Shown here: piece by piece, positions 32,122-40,121 of the stretch
Numbering within the stretch: position 1 is the first letter of the stretch
Layout: the number at the start of each line of letters is the position of its first letter
NCBI GenBank assembly: GCA_001513185.1
Contig: LFST01000025.1
Span: 59,632-103,928, forward strand
Direction: 5' to 3'
DNA length: 44,297 nt
From: Candidatus Fermentithermobacillaceae bacterium DTU015
GTDB lineage: Bacteria > Bacillota > Sulfobacillia > Fermentithermobacillales > Fermentithermobacillaceae
Made by a program: the position numbers and the translations under genes
The notes under the pieces: model-generated
Told to the model about the DNA's origin: nothing
The model's database searches: none
The model's input: the letters and a program-made list of their open reading frames with translations, nothing else

Positions 32122-33303
32122 ATGTTGAGGCAAGCCGTGATAGTAAGTGGAGTCAGGACTGCCATAGGCAGCTTTGGGGGCACCCTGTCCAACGTGCCGG
32201 CAAGCCGGCTTGGGGCCGTGGTGGTCAAAGAAGCCGTGAGGCGGGCCGGGATCGAGGTCTCTATGGTGGACGAAGTGATAATGGGGAACGTGATAGGCGC
32301 AGGGCAGGGCCAGAATATCGCCAGGCAGGCGGCTGTGTATGCAGGTATTCCTGTTGAAGTCCCATGTATGACGGTAAATAAGGTATGTGGGTCAGGGCTC
32401 AAGGCGGTTGTACTAGCTGCCCAAGCCATTGCCGCCGGAGACGCCGATGTGGTAGTGGCAGGCGGGACCGAAAACATGAATATGGCGCCGTATCTGTTGC
32501 CTAAAGCCAGGTTCGGCTACAGGATGGGCCATGCCGAACTTATTGACTCGATGATTTCAGACGGGCTGTGGTGCATATTTGGCGATACCCATATGGGGAT
32601 TACCGCAGAAATCGTTGCAGAAAGATGGGGGATTACCAGAGAAGCACAAGATACCTACGGCGCGCTCAGTCAAAACAGAGCAGAGGCGGCCATCAAAGCA
32701 GGCCGTTTCAAAGAAGAAATAGTGCCTGTCGAGGTTCCCCAGAGAAAAGGCGATCCTGTGGTTTTCGACCAGGATGAGCACCCGCGGTTTGGCACTACAG
32801 CAGAGGTGCTGGCCAGGTTGCGCCCGGCTTTTAAGAAAGACGGCACGGTAACTGCCGGCAACGCTTCAGGGATCAATGATGGTGCTGCAGCCCTGGTAGT
32901 AATGTCCGCTGAGAAGGCAGAAGAACTCAACATAGAGCCCATGGCCAGGATTACGGCATATGCATCGGCAGGGGTGGCCCCGGAAATAATGGGCACCGGG
33001 CCGGTACCTGCAACCCGAAAAGCTTTGAAGAAGGCTGGGCTGGGCATAGCAGACATAGACCTGGTAGAGCTAAACGAAGCTTTTGCTGCCACCACCCTTG
33101 CAGCCATAAAGGAACTTGGCTTGGACACCTCCATTGTCAACGTCAACGGAGGCGCGATTGCCCTAGGCCATCCCATAGGTGCCAGCGGGGCAAGGATACT
33201 TGTGACCTTGCTCCATGAGATGAAGCGGCGTGACGCCAAGACAGGCCTGGCCACTATGTGCATCGGCGGAGGAATGGGCATCGCGCTGATAGTCGAAAGA
33301 TAA
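32122..33303 (+). CDS. Acetyl-CoA acetyltransferase (thiolase)
   Basis: A 393-residue thiolase of the AtoB/ThlA class. Nucleophile Cys-89 is in [10 protein letters not shown], the catalytic His is in [17 protein letters not shown] and the second Cys in [16 protein letters not shown], the conserved Asn/Glu motif, is present near residue 316. It cleaves acetoacetyl-CoA or a related 3-ketoacyl-CoA to acetyl-CoA, or condenses two acetyl-CoA. Next to a CoA-transferase and under an AtoC-like regulator, the degradative direction, after activation of a keto acid to its CoA ester, is the likely physiological role. The ribosome site is GGGGGCGG shortly before ATG 32122. A strong hairpin follows. Confidence 0.95.
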   Translation: MLRQAVIVSGVRTAIGSFGGTLSNVPASRLGAVVVKEAVRRAGIEVSMVDEVIMGNVIGAGQGQNIARQAAVYAGIPVEVPCMTVNKVCGSGLKAVVLAAQAIAAGDADVVVAGGTENMNMAPYLLPKARFGYRMGHAELIDSMISDGLWCIFGDTHMGITAEIVAERWGITREAQDTYGALSQNRAEAAIKAGRFKEEIVPVEVPQRKGDPVVFDQDEHPRFGTTAEVLARLRPAFKKDGTVTAGNASGINDGAAALVVMSAEKAEELNIEPMARITAYASAGVAPEIMGTGPVPATRKALKKAGLGIADIDLVELNEAFAATTLAAIKELGLDTSIVNVNGGAIALGHPIGASGARILVTLLHEMKRRDAKTGLATMCIGGGMGIALIVER

Positions 33304-33319
33304 AATCGCTGATCCTCCG

Positions 33320-33365
33320 GCCTTCCGGGACGCCAGGGCGAAATCGTGCCGGCGTCCCGGAAGGC
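33320..33365. terminator. Perfect 15-bp hairpin between thiolase and dinB
   Basis: GCCTTCCGGGACGCC (33320-33334) pairs perfectly with GGCGTCCCGGAAGGC (33351-33365) over a 16-base loop. It lies between two convergent genes. The plus side is followed by TCAAGGTTTTAGG. It most likely serves as a bidirectional terminator. Confidence 0.75.
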
Positions 33366-33373
33366 TCAAGGTT

Positions 33374-34555
33374 TTAGGTTTCATTCTTACCTCTAAGCAG
33401 GTTGAGACAAGAACCTAGCAGCACCACCGGCTTGCCGTATTTGTTGCGCAGTTCATCCATGGATCTGGAGATATCGTCCCATGGGGAATCGGCCGGGTCA
33501 AACAAGGGAACTTGTCTTGACGATTCAGGTACAAGTCCTTTTGCAGCGACGCCCAGCAGCCTCACGGGTTTTTCCGGAGCAGCGGTTTCGAGCAGCGCTT
33601 TAGCCACTTGGAATATCTCCGCATCAGATGACACAGGTTCAGGCAGTGTGTGCTCCCTGGTTATGGTGGAGAAGTTGTAAAATCTGATCTTGATGCCCAC
33701 AGTCCTGCACCTAAGGCGCGCTTTCCTGAGCCTGAACGCCACATTTTGGGCAAGTAGCGCCAGGTGGCCCTGGAGCTCATCTATGTCGTGTATATCTGCG
33801 TCAAAGGTGTTCTCTTCACTGATGGACTTTGGCTCCCTCCAGGGAGTTACAGGCTCAGGGTCGATACCCTGTGCCATTTCCCGAAACCGCTTGGCGGACT
33901 TGCCGAAAAACTTGTCAAACCATGTTTCAGGCATTTGCCTGAGGGCGCCGATGGTGCGTATGCCCAGGGTATCTAGTTTGGCCTGGGTTTTGGGGCCTAT
34001 ACCTGGCAGGCTGGATACGGGGAGGGGATCGAGAAACGCCTGGGCTTCTTCTCTTGGGATGTACCTAAGCCCGTCAGGCTTGCATGAGTCTGACGCGAGC
34101 TTGGCCAGGAACTTGCAATATGACACCCCGGCGGAAACGGTGATCCCTAGTTCCTGTTTTACATCCCTGCGTATGGACGCAGCGACTTCCACCCCATGCT
34201 CTCCCGTGGCATCTATGAACGCTTCGTCGATGGATAGCTTCTCGACTATCGGGGAGTATCTGTCGAAAATATCAAACATGGCATCTGAAACCTGCTTATA
34301 CCTATCCATACGGGGCCTTATAAAGATCCCATGGGGGCATAACCGGTATGCCTGGGCCACAGGCATCGCCGAGCGCACCCCGTATGCCCTGGCTTCGTAC
34401 GAACAAGTAGCTACCACGCCTCTGCCCTGAGGGTGGCCGCCCACGATCACCGGTTTACCTTTAAGCACCGGATTATCTTGCTGTTCTACAGAGGCGAAGA
34501 AAGCATCTGCATCAATGTGAATTATGCACCTTGGATCAGCGCCGGTGGCAGTCAC
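33374..34555 (-). CDS. dinB: DNA polymerase IV (Y-family, DinB)
   Basis: A 393-residue translesion polymerase. IIHIDADAFFASVEQQDNP contains the first catalytic Asp and the steric-gate Phe, and EKLSIDEAFIDATG the Asp-Glu pair that hold the two metal ions. YEARAYGVRSAMPVAQA, SLPGIGPKTQAKLDTLGI (helix-hairpin-helix) and the little-finger domain follow. The last residues LNLLRGKNET are not a clear beta-clamp peptide; a QVPLFD motif near residue 356 is a better clamp-binding candidate. The GTG start at 34555 has AAGGGATGA upstream. The gene is convergent with the thiolase and divergent from the aldo/keto reductase. No LexA box was recognised. Confidence 0.95.
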   Translation of the reverse strand: MTATGADPRCIIHIDADAFFASVEQQDNPVLKGKPVIVGGHPQGRGVVATCSYEARAYGVRSAMPVAQAYRLCPHGIFIRPRMDRYKQVSDAMFDIFDRYSPIVEKLSIDEAFIDATGEHGVEVAASIRRDVKQELGITVSAGVSYCKFLAKLASDSCKPDGLRYIPREEAQAFLDPLPVSSLPGIGPKTQAKLDTLGIRTIGALRQMPETWFDKFFGKSAKRFREMAQGIDPEPVTPWREPKSISEENTFDADIHDIDELQGHLALLAQNVAFRLRKARLRCRTVGIKIRFYNFSTITREHTLPEPVSSDAEIFQVAKALLETAAPEKPVRLLGVAAKGLVPESSRQVPLFDPADSPWDDISRSMDELRNKYGKPVVLLGSCLNLLRGKNET

Positions 34556-34640
34556 ATAAGATCATCCCTTGGTTTCTGTCATTTCCATTATAATTGTACC
34601 GAGGAAGTCAATAGAAGCGCTTATACCCGGAGGTATCAAA

Positions 34641-35597
34641 ATGAAATACAACGTACTTGGAGGCACGGGCCTGAGGGTAAGCCAGCTATGCTTCGGTGTG
34701 CTGCCTATGGGCCCTAACCAGTTCGGGCTGCCGCCGGAAGAAGGCGGGCTCCTTATCAAGGAAGGGATTTTACGCGGCATAAACTTCCTGGATACTGCCC
34801 AAAGCTACAGGACTTACCCCCACATCAGAAAAGCTTTGGATAGCCTCAAGGGCAGGCGGGATGATATAGTCATCGCCACTAAGTCAGCCGCTTCAAGCTA
34901 TGAGGACATGAAAGCTGCAGTAGAGGAAGCCAGGCAAGCTCTTGACAGGGAAGTAATCGATATTTTCCACCTCCACGCCGCCAGGGTAGATGCGGCGGTA
35001 TTCAAAGACAGACAGGGCGCCCTTGAATGCCTGGTGGATAGCAAAGCAAAGGGTATCATCCGGGCGGTGGGGATATCCACCCATTCAGTGTCGGCGGTGA
35101 GGGCTGCCATTGAGGTAAGCGAGATAGATGTGATTTTCCCTATCATCAATATAGAAGGCTTAGGCATTTTGCACGGTACTAAAGCAGATATGGAACAGGC
35201 CATACGCCAGGCTTCCCAGAAAGGCAAAGGGGTATATGCCATGAAGGCCCTGGGAGGGGGTAACCTGCTCTCCGACAGGGAAGGTGCTATAAATTACGTA
35301 AGGAACCTTCCGGGAGTAAGTTCTGTGGCCATTGGTATGGTCAACCAGGATGAACTCGAGATGAACTTGCGGATCTTCAGCGGCGAGGAGGTTCCCCAAG
35401 AACTTGCAGAATCCACCATCCGCGAGAAAAGGCTCATTGTGCAGGCCTTTTGTAAGGGGTGCGGCAGCTGTGTGGAAATCTGCCCCAACATGGCCATGGA
35501 AGTGGTTGACGGTATGGCCCGCAATGATGCTGAAAAGTGCATCCTGTGCGGCTACTGTGCCCCGGTGTGCCCTGAGTTTGCCATAAGGTTGGTGTAG
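34641..35597 (+). CDS. Aldo/keto reductase fused to a 2x[4Fe-4S] ferredoxin domain
   Basis: A 318-residue protein. Residues 1-260 form the AKR TIM barrel: GTGLRVSQLCFGVLPMG, the catalytic Asp/Tyr region NFLDTAQSYRTYPHIRKAL, Lys in DIVIATKSA and His in DIFHLHA. The C-terminal 50 residues hold CKGCGSCVEICP and CILCGYCAPVCP, two 4Fe-4S binding motifs. Such fused proteins are common in anaerobes and may take electrons from ferredoxin rather than only NADPH. ATG 34641 has CGGAGG 7 bases upstream, and the longer frame lacks a site. A TATAAT sequence at 34589-34594 in the divergent gap could be a -10 element, but no good -35 accompanies it. Substrate unknown. Confidence 0.92.
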   Translation: MKYNVLGGTGLRVSQLCFGVLPMGPNQFGLPPEEGGLLIKEGILRGINFLDTAQSYRTYPHIRKALDSLKGRRDDIVIATKSAASSYEDMKAAVEEARQALDREVIDIFHLHAARVDAAVFKDRQGALECLVDSKAKGIIRAVGISTHSVSAVRAAIEVSEIDVIFPIINIEGLGILHGTKADMEQAIRQASQKGKGVYAMKALGGGNLLSDREGAINYVRNLPGVSSVAIGMVNQDELEMNLRIFSGEEVPQELAESTIREKRLIVQAFCKGCGSCVEICPNMAMEVVDGMARNDAEKCILCGYCAPVCPEFAIRLV

Positions 35598-35669
35598 AGG
35601 GGCTTTCCGGTACCCTGCCGTTGGCGCACGGAGCTGAAGATCTCTGCAAGGCGAATATAGAACACGGTG

Positions 35670-35712
35670 TTGACACCATCCCTTTGTTGTGTTAAATAAT
35701 GAAGCATATAAC
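35670..35712 (+). promoter_or_regulatory. Promoter(s) of the SAM-controlled metNIQ operon
   Basis: Two overlapping sigma-A candidates precede the riboswitch: TTGACA (35670-35675) with TAAATA (35693-35698), 17-base spacer, and TTGTTG (35684-35689) with TATAAC (35707-35712), also 17 bases. The second would start transcription close to 35719, just before the aptamer stem at 35728. Which is used cannot be decided by sight. Confidence 0.55.
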
Positions 35713-35727
35713 TGAATATATGTGTAG

Positions 35728-35845
35728 CCCTTATCCAGAGCAGGCGAGGGAATTGGCCTAATGACCCTGCGGCAACCCGCACGACAGTGCGAAGGTGCCA
35801 ACTCCAACAGAACCTGTACAAGGGCTTGGTTCTGACAGATAAGGG
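35728..35845 (+). promoter_or_regulatory. SAM-I (S-box) riboswitch aptamer
   Basis: The classic S-box core is visible: CTTATCCAGAGCAG at the 5' side, GAGGGAATTGGCCTAATGA in the P2/P3 region, GGCAACC, then GAAGGTGCCAACTCC, and the closing GATAAGG. P1 pairs CCCTTATC (35728-35735) with GATAAGGG (35838-35845). SAM binding stabilises P1 and frees the following terminator, so methionine excess shuts off the transporter operon. This is a direct match to a well-known RNA family. Confidence 0.97.
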
Positions 35846-35855
35846 GATTAGAAAC

Positions 35856-35884
35856 GCCTCTCTTCTTGTCAGAGAGGCTTTTTG
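35856..35884 (+). terminator. Riboswitch expression-platform terminator
   Basis: GCCTCTCT (35856-35863) pairs with AGAGAGGC (35871-35878) and is followed by TTTTT. It sits 10 bases after the SAM-I aptamer and 24 bases before metN, the usual position for SAM-induced premature termination. Confidence 0.92.
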
Positions 35885-35908
35885 TTTCAAAAGGGGGGTG
35901 GTGTTCCA

Positions 35909-36637
35909 GTGATATCTGTCAGAGGACTAAGCAAGACGTTTCACACATCACAAGGACCGGTACACGCGCTGGATAACGTGACCTTTTCGGTTAAATCAGG
36001 CGAAGTGCTGGGAATCTACGGACCATCAGGTGCAGGCAAAACCACCCTGCTAAGATGTCTGGCATTGCTTGAGACTCCTGATTCAGGAGAGATCCTGTTT
36101 AAGGGGACAAATGTGCTTGAAGTATCAGGGGAAGATTTAAGGCGCCTGCGGATGAAAATCGGAGTGGTGTTTCAAGGTTACAACCTGCTGTTTTCGAGAA
36201 CGGCCCTGAGAAATGTGATGCTTCCCCTTGAAATCCAAGGGTACCATAAGCAAGCAGCGGCAGAACTGGCTTCGACCGCCTTAGATATGGTCGGGCTTTC
36301 CCACAGGAAGGGATTCATGCCGACCCATCTGTCAGGAGGAGAAAAGCAGAGGGTAGCCATTGCCCGGGCATTGGTTACCCAGCCTGAAGTGCTTATTTTA
36401 GACGAGCCCACTTCGGCTCTTGACAAGCGCACTGCAGAGTCAATCCTTGAGCTAATCCAAGGGATTAACCAAAGCACAGGGATTACCGTGCTGATAGTAA
36501 CCCATCAGACGGAACTTGTGGGTGCGATATGCAACAGACATATTTACATCAACAACGGGGTGTTGTCTGAGTTAGGATGCAGCCCTGATCGTACGCTGCT
36601 GGCAGCCCCCACCGTGGGAGAGTCGGTATCATGCTGA
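35909..36637 (+). CDS. metN: Methionine ABC transporter ATP-binding protein
   Basis: A 242-residue ABC ATPase: Walker A GPSGAGKTT, Q loop FQGYNLL, signature HLSGGEKQRVAIARAL, Walker B EVLILDEPTSALD and H loop VTHQTE. Its identity comes from the SAM riboswitch upstream and the MetI and MetQ homologues downstream. It lacks the roughly 100-residue C-terminal NIL domain that in typical MetN (about 340 residues) senses internal methionine and inhibits transport; metI begins before the stop, so nothing is cut off by a frameshift. The start is GTG 35909, with GGGGGG 10 bases upstream; the longer frame overlaps the riboswitch terminator. Confidence 0.93.
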   Translation: MISVRGLSKTFHTSQGPVHALDNVTFSVKSGEVLGIYGPSGAGKTTLLRCLALLETPDSGEILFKGTNVLEVSGEDLRRLRMKIGVVFQGYNLLFSRTALRNVMLPLEIQGYHKQAAAELASTALDMVGLSHRKGFMPTHLSGGEKQRVAIARALVTQPEVLILDEPTSALDKRTAESILELIQGINQSTGITVLIVTHQTELVGAICNRHIYINNGVLSELGCSPDRTLLAAPTVGESVSC

Positions 36638-37311
36638 GTTTGGCCTTAAGTTCACTTGCGTCTCACAATATGCTCAGGCCTGTGGCGGTTGCCACAGGAG
36701 AAACCATAGCCATGGTGCTGGTTTCCCTGGTGTTTGCGGAGCTTATCGGCACTCCTTTGGGGATCTTGCTGGTGTTGACCGGTCCGAGGGGCATGGCCAG
36801 GAACGATGGGGTTTATTCGGTCTTGAGCACCGTGGTCAACATCGGAAGGTCAATCCCGTTTGTCATCCTCATGGTAGCTATCGTTCCCTTTACACGGCTT
36901 ATTACCGGTACCTCTGTGGGAACAGTGGCAGCCATGGTGCCCCTAACCATTTCGGCGATCCCGTTTGTGGCGAGGATTACCGAGTCTGCTATGCTCACCG
37001 TGGAACCAGGGGTAATCGATGCATGCATATCCATGGGTGCTTCACGGTACCAGATAGTCAAGTATGTGCTTGTGCCTGAATGCCTGGCTTCGCTGATTTC
37101 AGGCGCATCGATAACCGCTGTGAATTTGGTCGGCTACTCGGCCATGGCGGGTGCCATAGGAGGAGGTGGTTTGGGCAACCTGGCAATCAGGTACGGCTAC
37201 CAGAGGTGGGAGCCTGCAATCATGGCAATGTGTGTTGTTGTGCTCATCTGTCTGGTCCAAGGCATTCAGTATATAGGCGACAAGATCGCCAGGCGTTACC
37301 TGTGGAAGTAA
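36631..37311 (+). CDS. metI: Methionine ABC transporter permease
   Basis: A 226-residue membrane permease with about five helices. VIDACISMGASRYQIVKYVLVPECLASLISG is the cytoplasmic EAA loop that contacts the ATPase, and NLVGYSAMAGAIGGGGLGNLAIRYGYQRW is a segment highly conserved in MetI. Its ATG overlaps the end of metN by 7 bases, indicating translational coupling. It works with MetN and lipoprotein MetQ to import methionine or its derivatives. Confidence 0.95.
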   Translation: MLSLALSSLASHNMLRPVAVATGETIAMVLVSLVFAELIGTPLGILLVLTGPRGMARNDGVYSVLSTVVNIGRSIPFVILMVAIVPFTRLITGTSVGTVAAMVPLTISAIPFVARITESAMLTVEPGVIDACISMGASRYQIVKYVLVPECLASLISGASITAVNLVGYSAMAGAIGGGGLGNLAIRYGYQRWEPAIMAMCVVVLICLVQGIQYIGDKIARRYLWK

Positions 37312-37372
37312 GAGCAGGGATGCCAGCTGAGATCCTGATCCCTACATATAGACAAATCGGAGGTGTAGGATA

Positions 37373-38185
37373 TTGAAGCAAACAGTTAACGCAGTCAAGA
37401 AGGTAGCGGTTGTCCTAGGAGTTCTTGTGCTATTGGGCGTAGTGATGCTTTCCGGGTGTTCCAAGACGGAAGCCCTAAAGATCGGGGCCACGGAAGTCCC
37501 CCACGCTCAAATCCTCGAATTTGCACAGCCTTTGCTCGAAAAAGAAGGAGTTCAAATTGAAATAGTGGTGTTTTCCGACTACGTCCAACCCAACCTGCAG
37601 CTCGCCGACAAGCAGCTGGACGCCAACTTCTTCCAGCACATTCCCTATCTTGAGAACATGGTTGAAGAAAGAGGGCTTGATCTTGCGTGGGTAGCCAAAA
37701 TCCACATCGAGCCCTTGGGCATATATTCAGAAAAACTAAGTTCCCTGGACCAACTTCCCGACGGGGCTAAGGTGGGTATCCCCAATGACGCCACCAACGG
37801 GGGCAGGGCGCTTATGCTCCTGGAAAAGGCCGGTCTTATAACCCTCAAGCAAGGCACGGATGTTTTGGCCACGGTTTTCGATATTGAAGACAATCCCAAA
37901 AACTTGCAGTTTGAAGAGCTGGATGCGGCTATGCTGCCCAGAGTGCTGCCTGACCTTGACATAGCAGTGATCAACGGCAATTTTGCGCTGCAAGCCGGGT
38001 TGTCCCCCACCAAAGATGCCTTGTTCCTTGAAGGCGGCGATTCACCCTATGCAAACGTGATCGCCGTGAGGACAGAAGACAAGGACAATGAAGCCATCCA
38101 GAAACTGGTCAAGGTGCTTACCGGCCCTGAAGTAAAGCAGTTCATAGAGGACAGCTATGAGGGTGGGGTTATCCCCGCATTCTGA
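37373..38185 (+). CDS. metQ: Methionine-binding lipoprotein (NlpA/MetQ family)
   Basis: A 270-residue substrate-binding protein. The N-terminus is a lipoprotein signal (VLVLLGVVMLSGC), with Cys-29 as the lipidated residue. The body has family features: KIGATEVPHAQILEF, FSDYVQPNLQLADKQLDANFFQHIPYL, and GIPNDATNGGRALMLLEKAGLI. It captures methionine outside the membrane for MetNI. The TTG start has a CGGAGGTG ribosome site a few bases upstream. It is the third gene of the riboswitch-controlled operon and is followed by a strong terminator. Confidence 0.96.
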   Translation: MKQTVNAVKKVAVVLGVLVLLGVVMLSGCSKTEALKIGATEVPHAQILEFAQPLLEKEGVQIEIVVFSDYVQPNLQLADKQLDANFFQHIPYLENMVEERGLDLAWVAKIHIEPLGIYSEKLSSLDQLPDGAKVGIPNDATNGGRALMLLEKAGLITLKQGTDVLATVFDIEDNPKNLQFEELDAAMLPRVLPDLDIAVINGNFALQAGLSPTKDALFLEGGDSPYANVIAVRTEDKDNEAIQKLVKVLTGPEVKQFIEDSYEGGVIPAF

Positions 38186-38228
38186 AATGTCCGGTGACGC
38201 ACATTAAGCTGCCGGCACAGTAGACCTT

Positions 38229-38260
38229 AGCAGGCCTGACGGGGTTCAGGCCTGCTTTTT
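38229..38260 (+). terminator. Rho-independent terminator of metNIQ
   Basis: AGCAGGCCTGA (38229-38239) pairs with TCAGGCCTGCT (38246-38256) over a 6-base loop, followed directly by TTTTT. It is a canonical intrinsic terminator 44 bases after the metQ stop. Confidence 0.95.
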
Positions 38261-38269
38261 GCGTGAGGT

Positions 38270-38299
38270 TTGACCCTTATATGTTTTGGAAGATATAAT
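38270..38299 (+). promoter_or_regulatory. Sigma-A promoter of proS-alaS
   Basis: TTGACC (38270-38275), an 18-base spacer, and a perfect TATAAT (38294-38299) lie 65 bases before the proS start and directly after the metNIQ terminator. No T-box leader fits in the short interval. Confidence 0.75.
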
Positions 38300-38364
38300 T
38301 CCGTTAAAACATACACGTGAGCCGGCGCACATCGCGTACATACGGTACTGGAGGTACGTTTCTC

Positions 38365-40107
38365 ATGAGATTAAGCCAAGCTTTTGGGAAGACGCTGAGG
38401 GAGCAGCCTGCCGAGGTGGAGATGGCCTCTCACGGGCTTATGCTGCGGGCAGGGCTCATATCAAAACTTGCTTCAGGGATCTATAGTTACATGCCTCTCG
38501 GGTGGCGGAGTGTCCGGAAAATCCAGGACGTGATGCGTAAGGAAATGGACAACATAGGCGGGCAGGAAATCAACATGCCCGTGGTAAACCCCGGTGACAT
38601 CTGGAAAGAGTCGGGGAGATGGTATGAAATAGGGCCTGAGATGGCAAGGTTTAAGGACAGGACGGGCAGGGATATGTGCCTGGCAATGACCCACGAAGAG
38701 CCGGTTACCGATCTCGCCCGGCGCTTCATCGACTCCTACAGGCAGCTGCCTTGCATGGTATACCATATCCAGACTAAGTTCCGCGACGAGCCCAGGGCAA
38801 GGGGCGGGCTGGTCCGGGTAAGGGAATTTACCATGAAAGATGCGTATAGCTTTCACAGGGATCAAGCTGATTTGGACCGGTATTATCCTGAGGTATGCAA
38901 GGCCTACGAAAGGATTTGCAAGACATGCGGGGTTCCGGTAGTGAAGGTGCTTTCAGACGTGGGCATGATGGGCGGAAGCATGGCCCACGAGTTTATATAT
39001 GTAACCGACTCGGGGGAAGACACTTTGATCCTGTGCCCCCAGTGCGGATATGCAGCCAACCGCGAGGTCGCCACGTTCACCAAGACCCCGGCAGAAGATC
39101 CAGGGCCTGCAGGGCAAACCCAGAAGCCTGTGGAAAAAGTGCATACCCCGGGAAGGGATACTATCGCAGCCGTCACTGAGTATCTGGGTGTAAGCCCGGC
39201 CCTAAGCATAAAAACCATGGCATATTTCACCCAGGACGACAACCGGCTTGTAATGGCTCTCATAAGGGGCGACTTAGACATCAACGAACGCAAGCTTGCC
39301 AATTTCGTGGGCACTTCTGAAGTGAGGCTGGCATCGCCTGAGGAACTGGAGGCCCATGGGCTGGTGCAAGGGTTCATGTCCCCTGTGGGCGTGGATAATG
39401 TGAAGGTTGTGGTGGACGACAGCATCTCGCCAGAGTACTCTTACGTAGCGGGGGCCAATGAGCAAGACTATCACTTCATCAACGTAGTGCCCGGCAGGGA
39501 TTTCCCCATGGAATCAGTGGGCGATATCGCAGCTGCCAGGGAAGGGGACTTGTGCCCTGTATGCAACGCACCTCTGGTCCAGGCCAGGGGGATTGAGGTG
39601 GGCAACACGTTTATGCTGGGTACACGATACTCCAAGTCAATGGATGCTAATTTCCAGGACGAAGACGGAACCCTCAAGCCTTTGGTGATGGGTTGCTACG
39701 GAATGGGCGTAGGCAGGCTTCTGGCGTGCGTGGTGGAAGAGAACCGGGATGAGAAGGGAATAATCTGGCCGATTACCGTGGCGCCATACCACGTCCACCT
39801 GCTGAGCCTAGGAGCTGCAAGCCAGGTATTGGAAGTAGCTGAAAGCCTTTACGAGCAGCTTGGCCAACTTGGCGTTGAAGTGTTGTACGATGACAGGGAT
39901 GAATCGGCCGGCGTCAAATTCAACGACGCTGACCTCCTGGGTATGCCCATCCGGGTGACCGTGTCCAAGCGGAGCCTGGAAAACGGCGGTGTTGAAGTCA
40001 AACTTAGGGCTGAAAAAGAGTCAATGATTGTCAGGTTGGATGAATTTGAAGATACGATACTCGGGCTCATAAAGCAAGAGTTTGCCCGGTTTTCGCCTGA
40101 AAACTGA
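38365..40107 (+). CDS. proS: Prolyl-tRNA synthetase (bacterial type with INS editing domain)
   Basis: A 580-residue class II synthetase. Motif 1 region ASGIYSYMPLGWRSVRKIQDVMRKEM, motif 2 TKFRDEPRARGGLVRVREFTMKDAYSFH and motif 3 YGMGVGRLLACVVEE are all present. The large insertion between motifs 2 and 3 (about residues 225-400, including VKTMAYF-like, GDLDINERKL and GFMSPVG segments) is the INS domain that removes Ala mischarged on tRNA-Pro. The C-terminal anticodon-binding domain follows (VEVLYDDRDESAGVKFNDADLLGMPIRVTV). ATG 38365 has GGAGGT 9 bases upstream. It leads a transcription unit with alaS 14 bases downstream. Confidence 0.97.
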   Translation: MRLSQAFGKTLREQPAEVEMASHGLMLRAGLISKLASGIYSYMPLGWRSVRKIQDVMRKEMDNIGGQEINMPVVNPGDIWKESGRWYEIGPEMARFKDRTGRDMCLAMTHEEPVTDLARRFIDSYRQLPCMVYHIQTKFRDEPRARGGLVRVREFTMKDAYSFHRDQADLDRYYPEVCKAYERICKTCGVPVVKVLSDVGMMGGSMAHEFIYVTDSGEDTLILCPQCGYAANREVATFTKTPAEDPGPAGQTQKPVEKVHTPGRDTIAAVTEYLGVSPALSIKTMAYFTQDDNRLVMALIRGDLDINERKLANFVGTSEVRLASPEELEAHGLVQGFMSPVGVDNVKVVVDDSISPEYSYVAGANEQDYHFINVVPGRDFPMESVGDIAAAREGDLCPVCNAPLVQARGIEVGNTFMLGTRYSKSMDANFQDEDGTLKPLVMGCYGMGVGRLLACVVEENRDEKGIIWPITVAPYHVHLLSLGAASQVLEVAESLYEQLGQLGVEVLYDDRDESAGVKFNDADLLGMPIRVTVSKRSLENGGVEVKLRAEKESMIVRLDEFEDTILGLIKQEFARFSPEN

Positions 40108-40121
40108 GGAGGACGAATCTC

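Noticed and set aside
36541-36640. Frameshift that removed the MetN C-terminal domain
   Set aside because: metI begins 7 bases before the metN stop and no NIL-like sequence is found in any frame there, so the short form is native.
38300-38364. T-box leader for proS
   Set aside because: Only 65 bases separate the promoter from the start, too short for a T-box, and no AGGGTGGNACCGCG-like sequence is seen.
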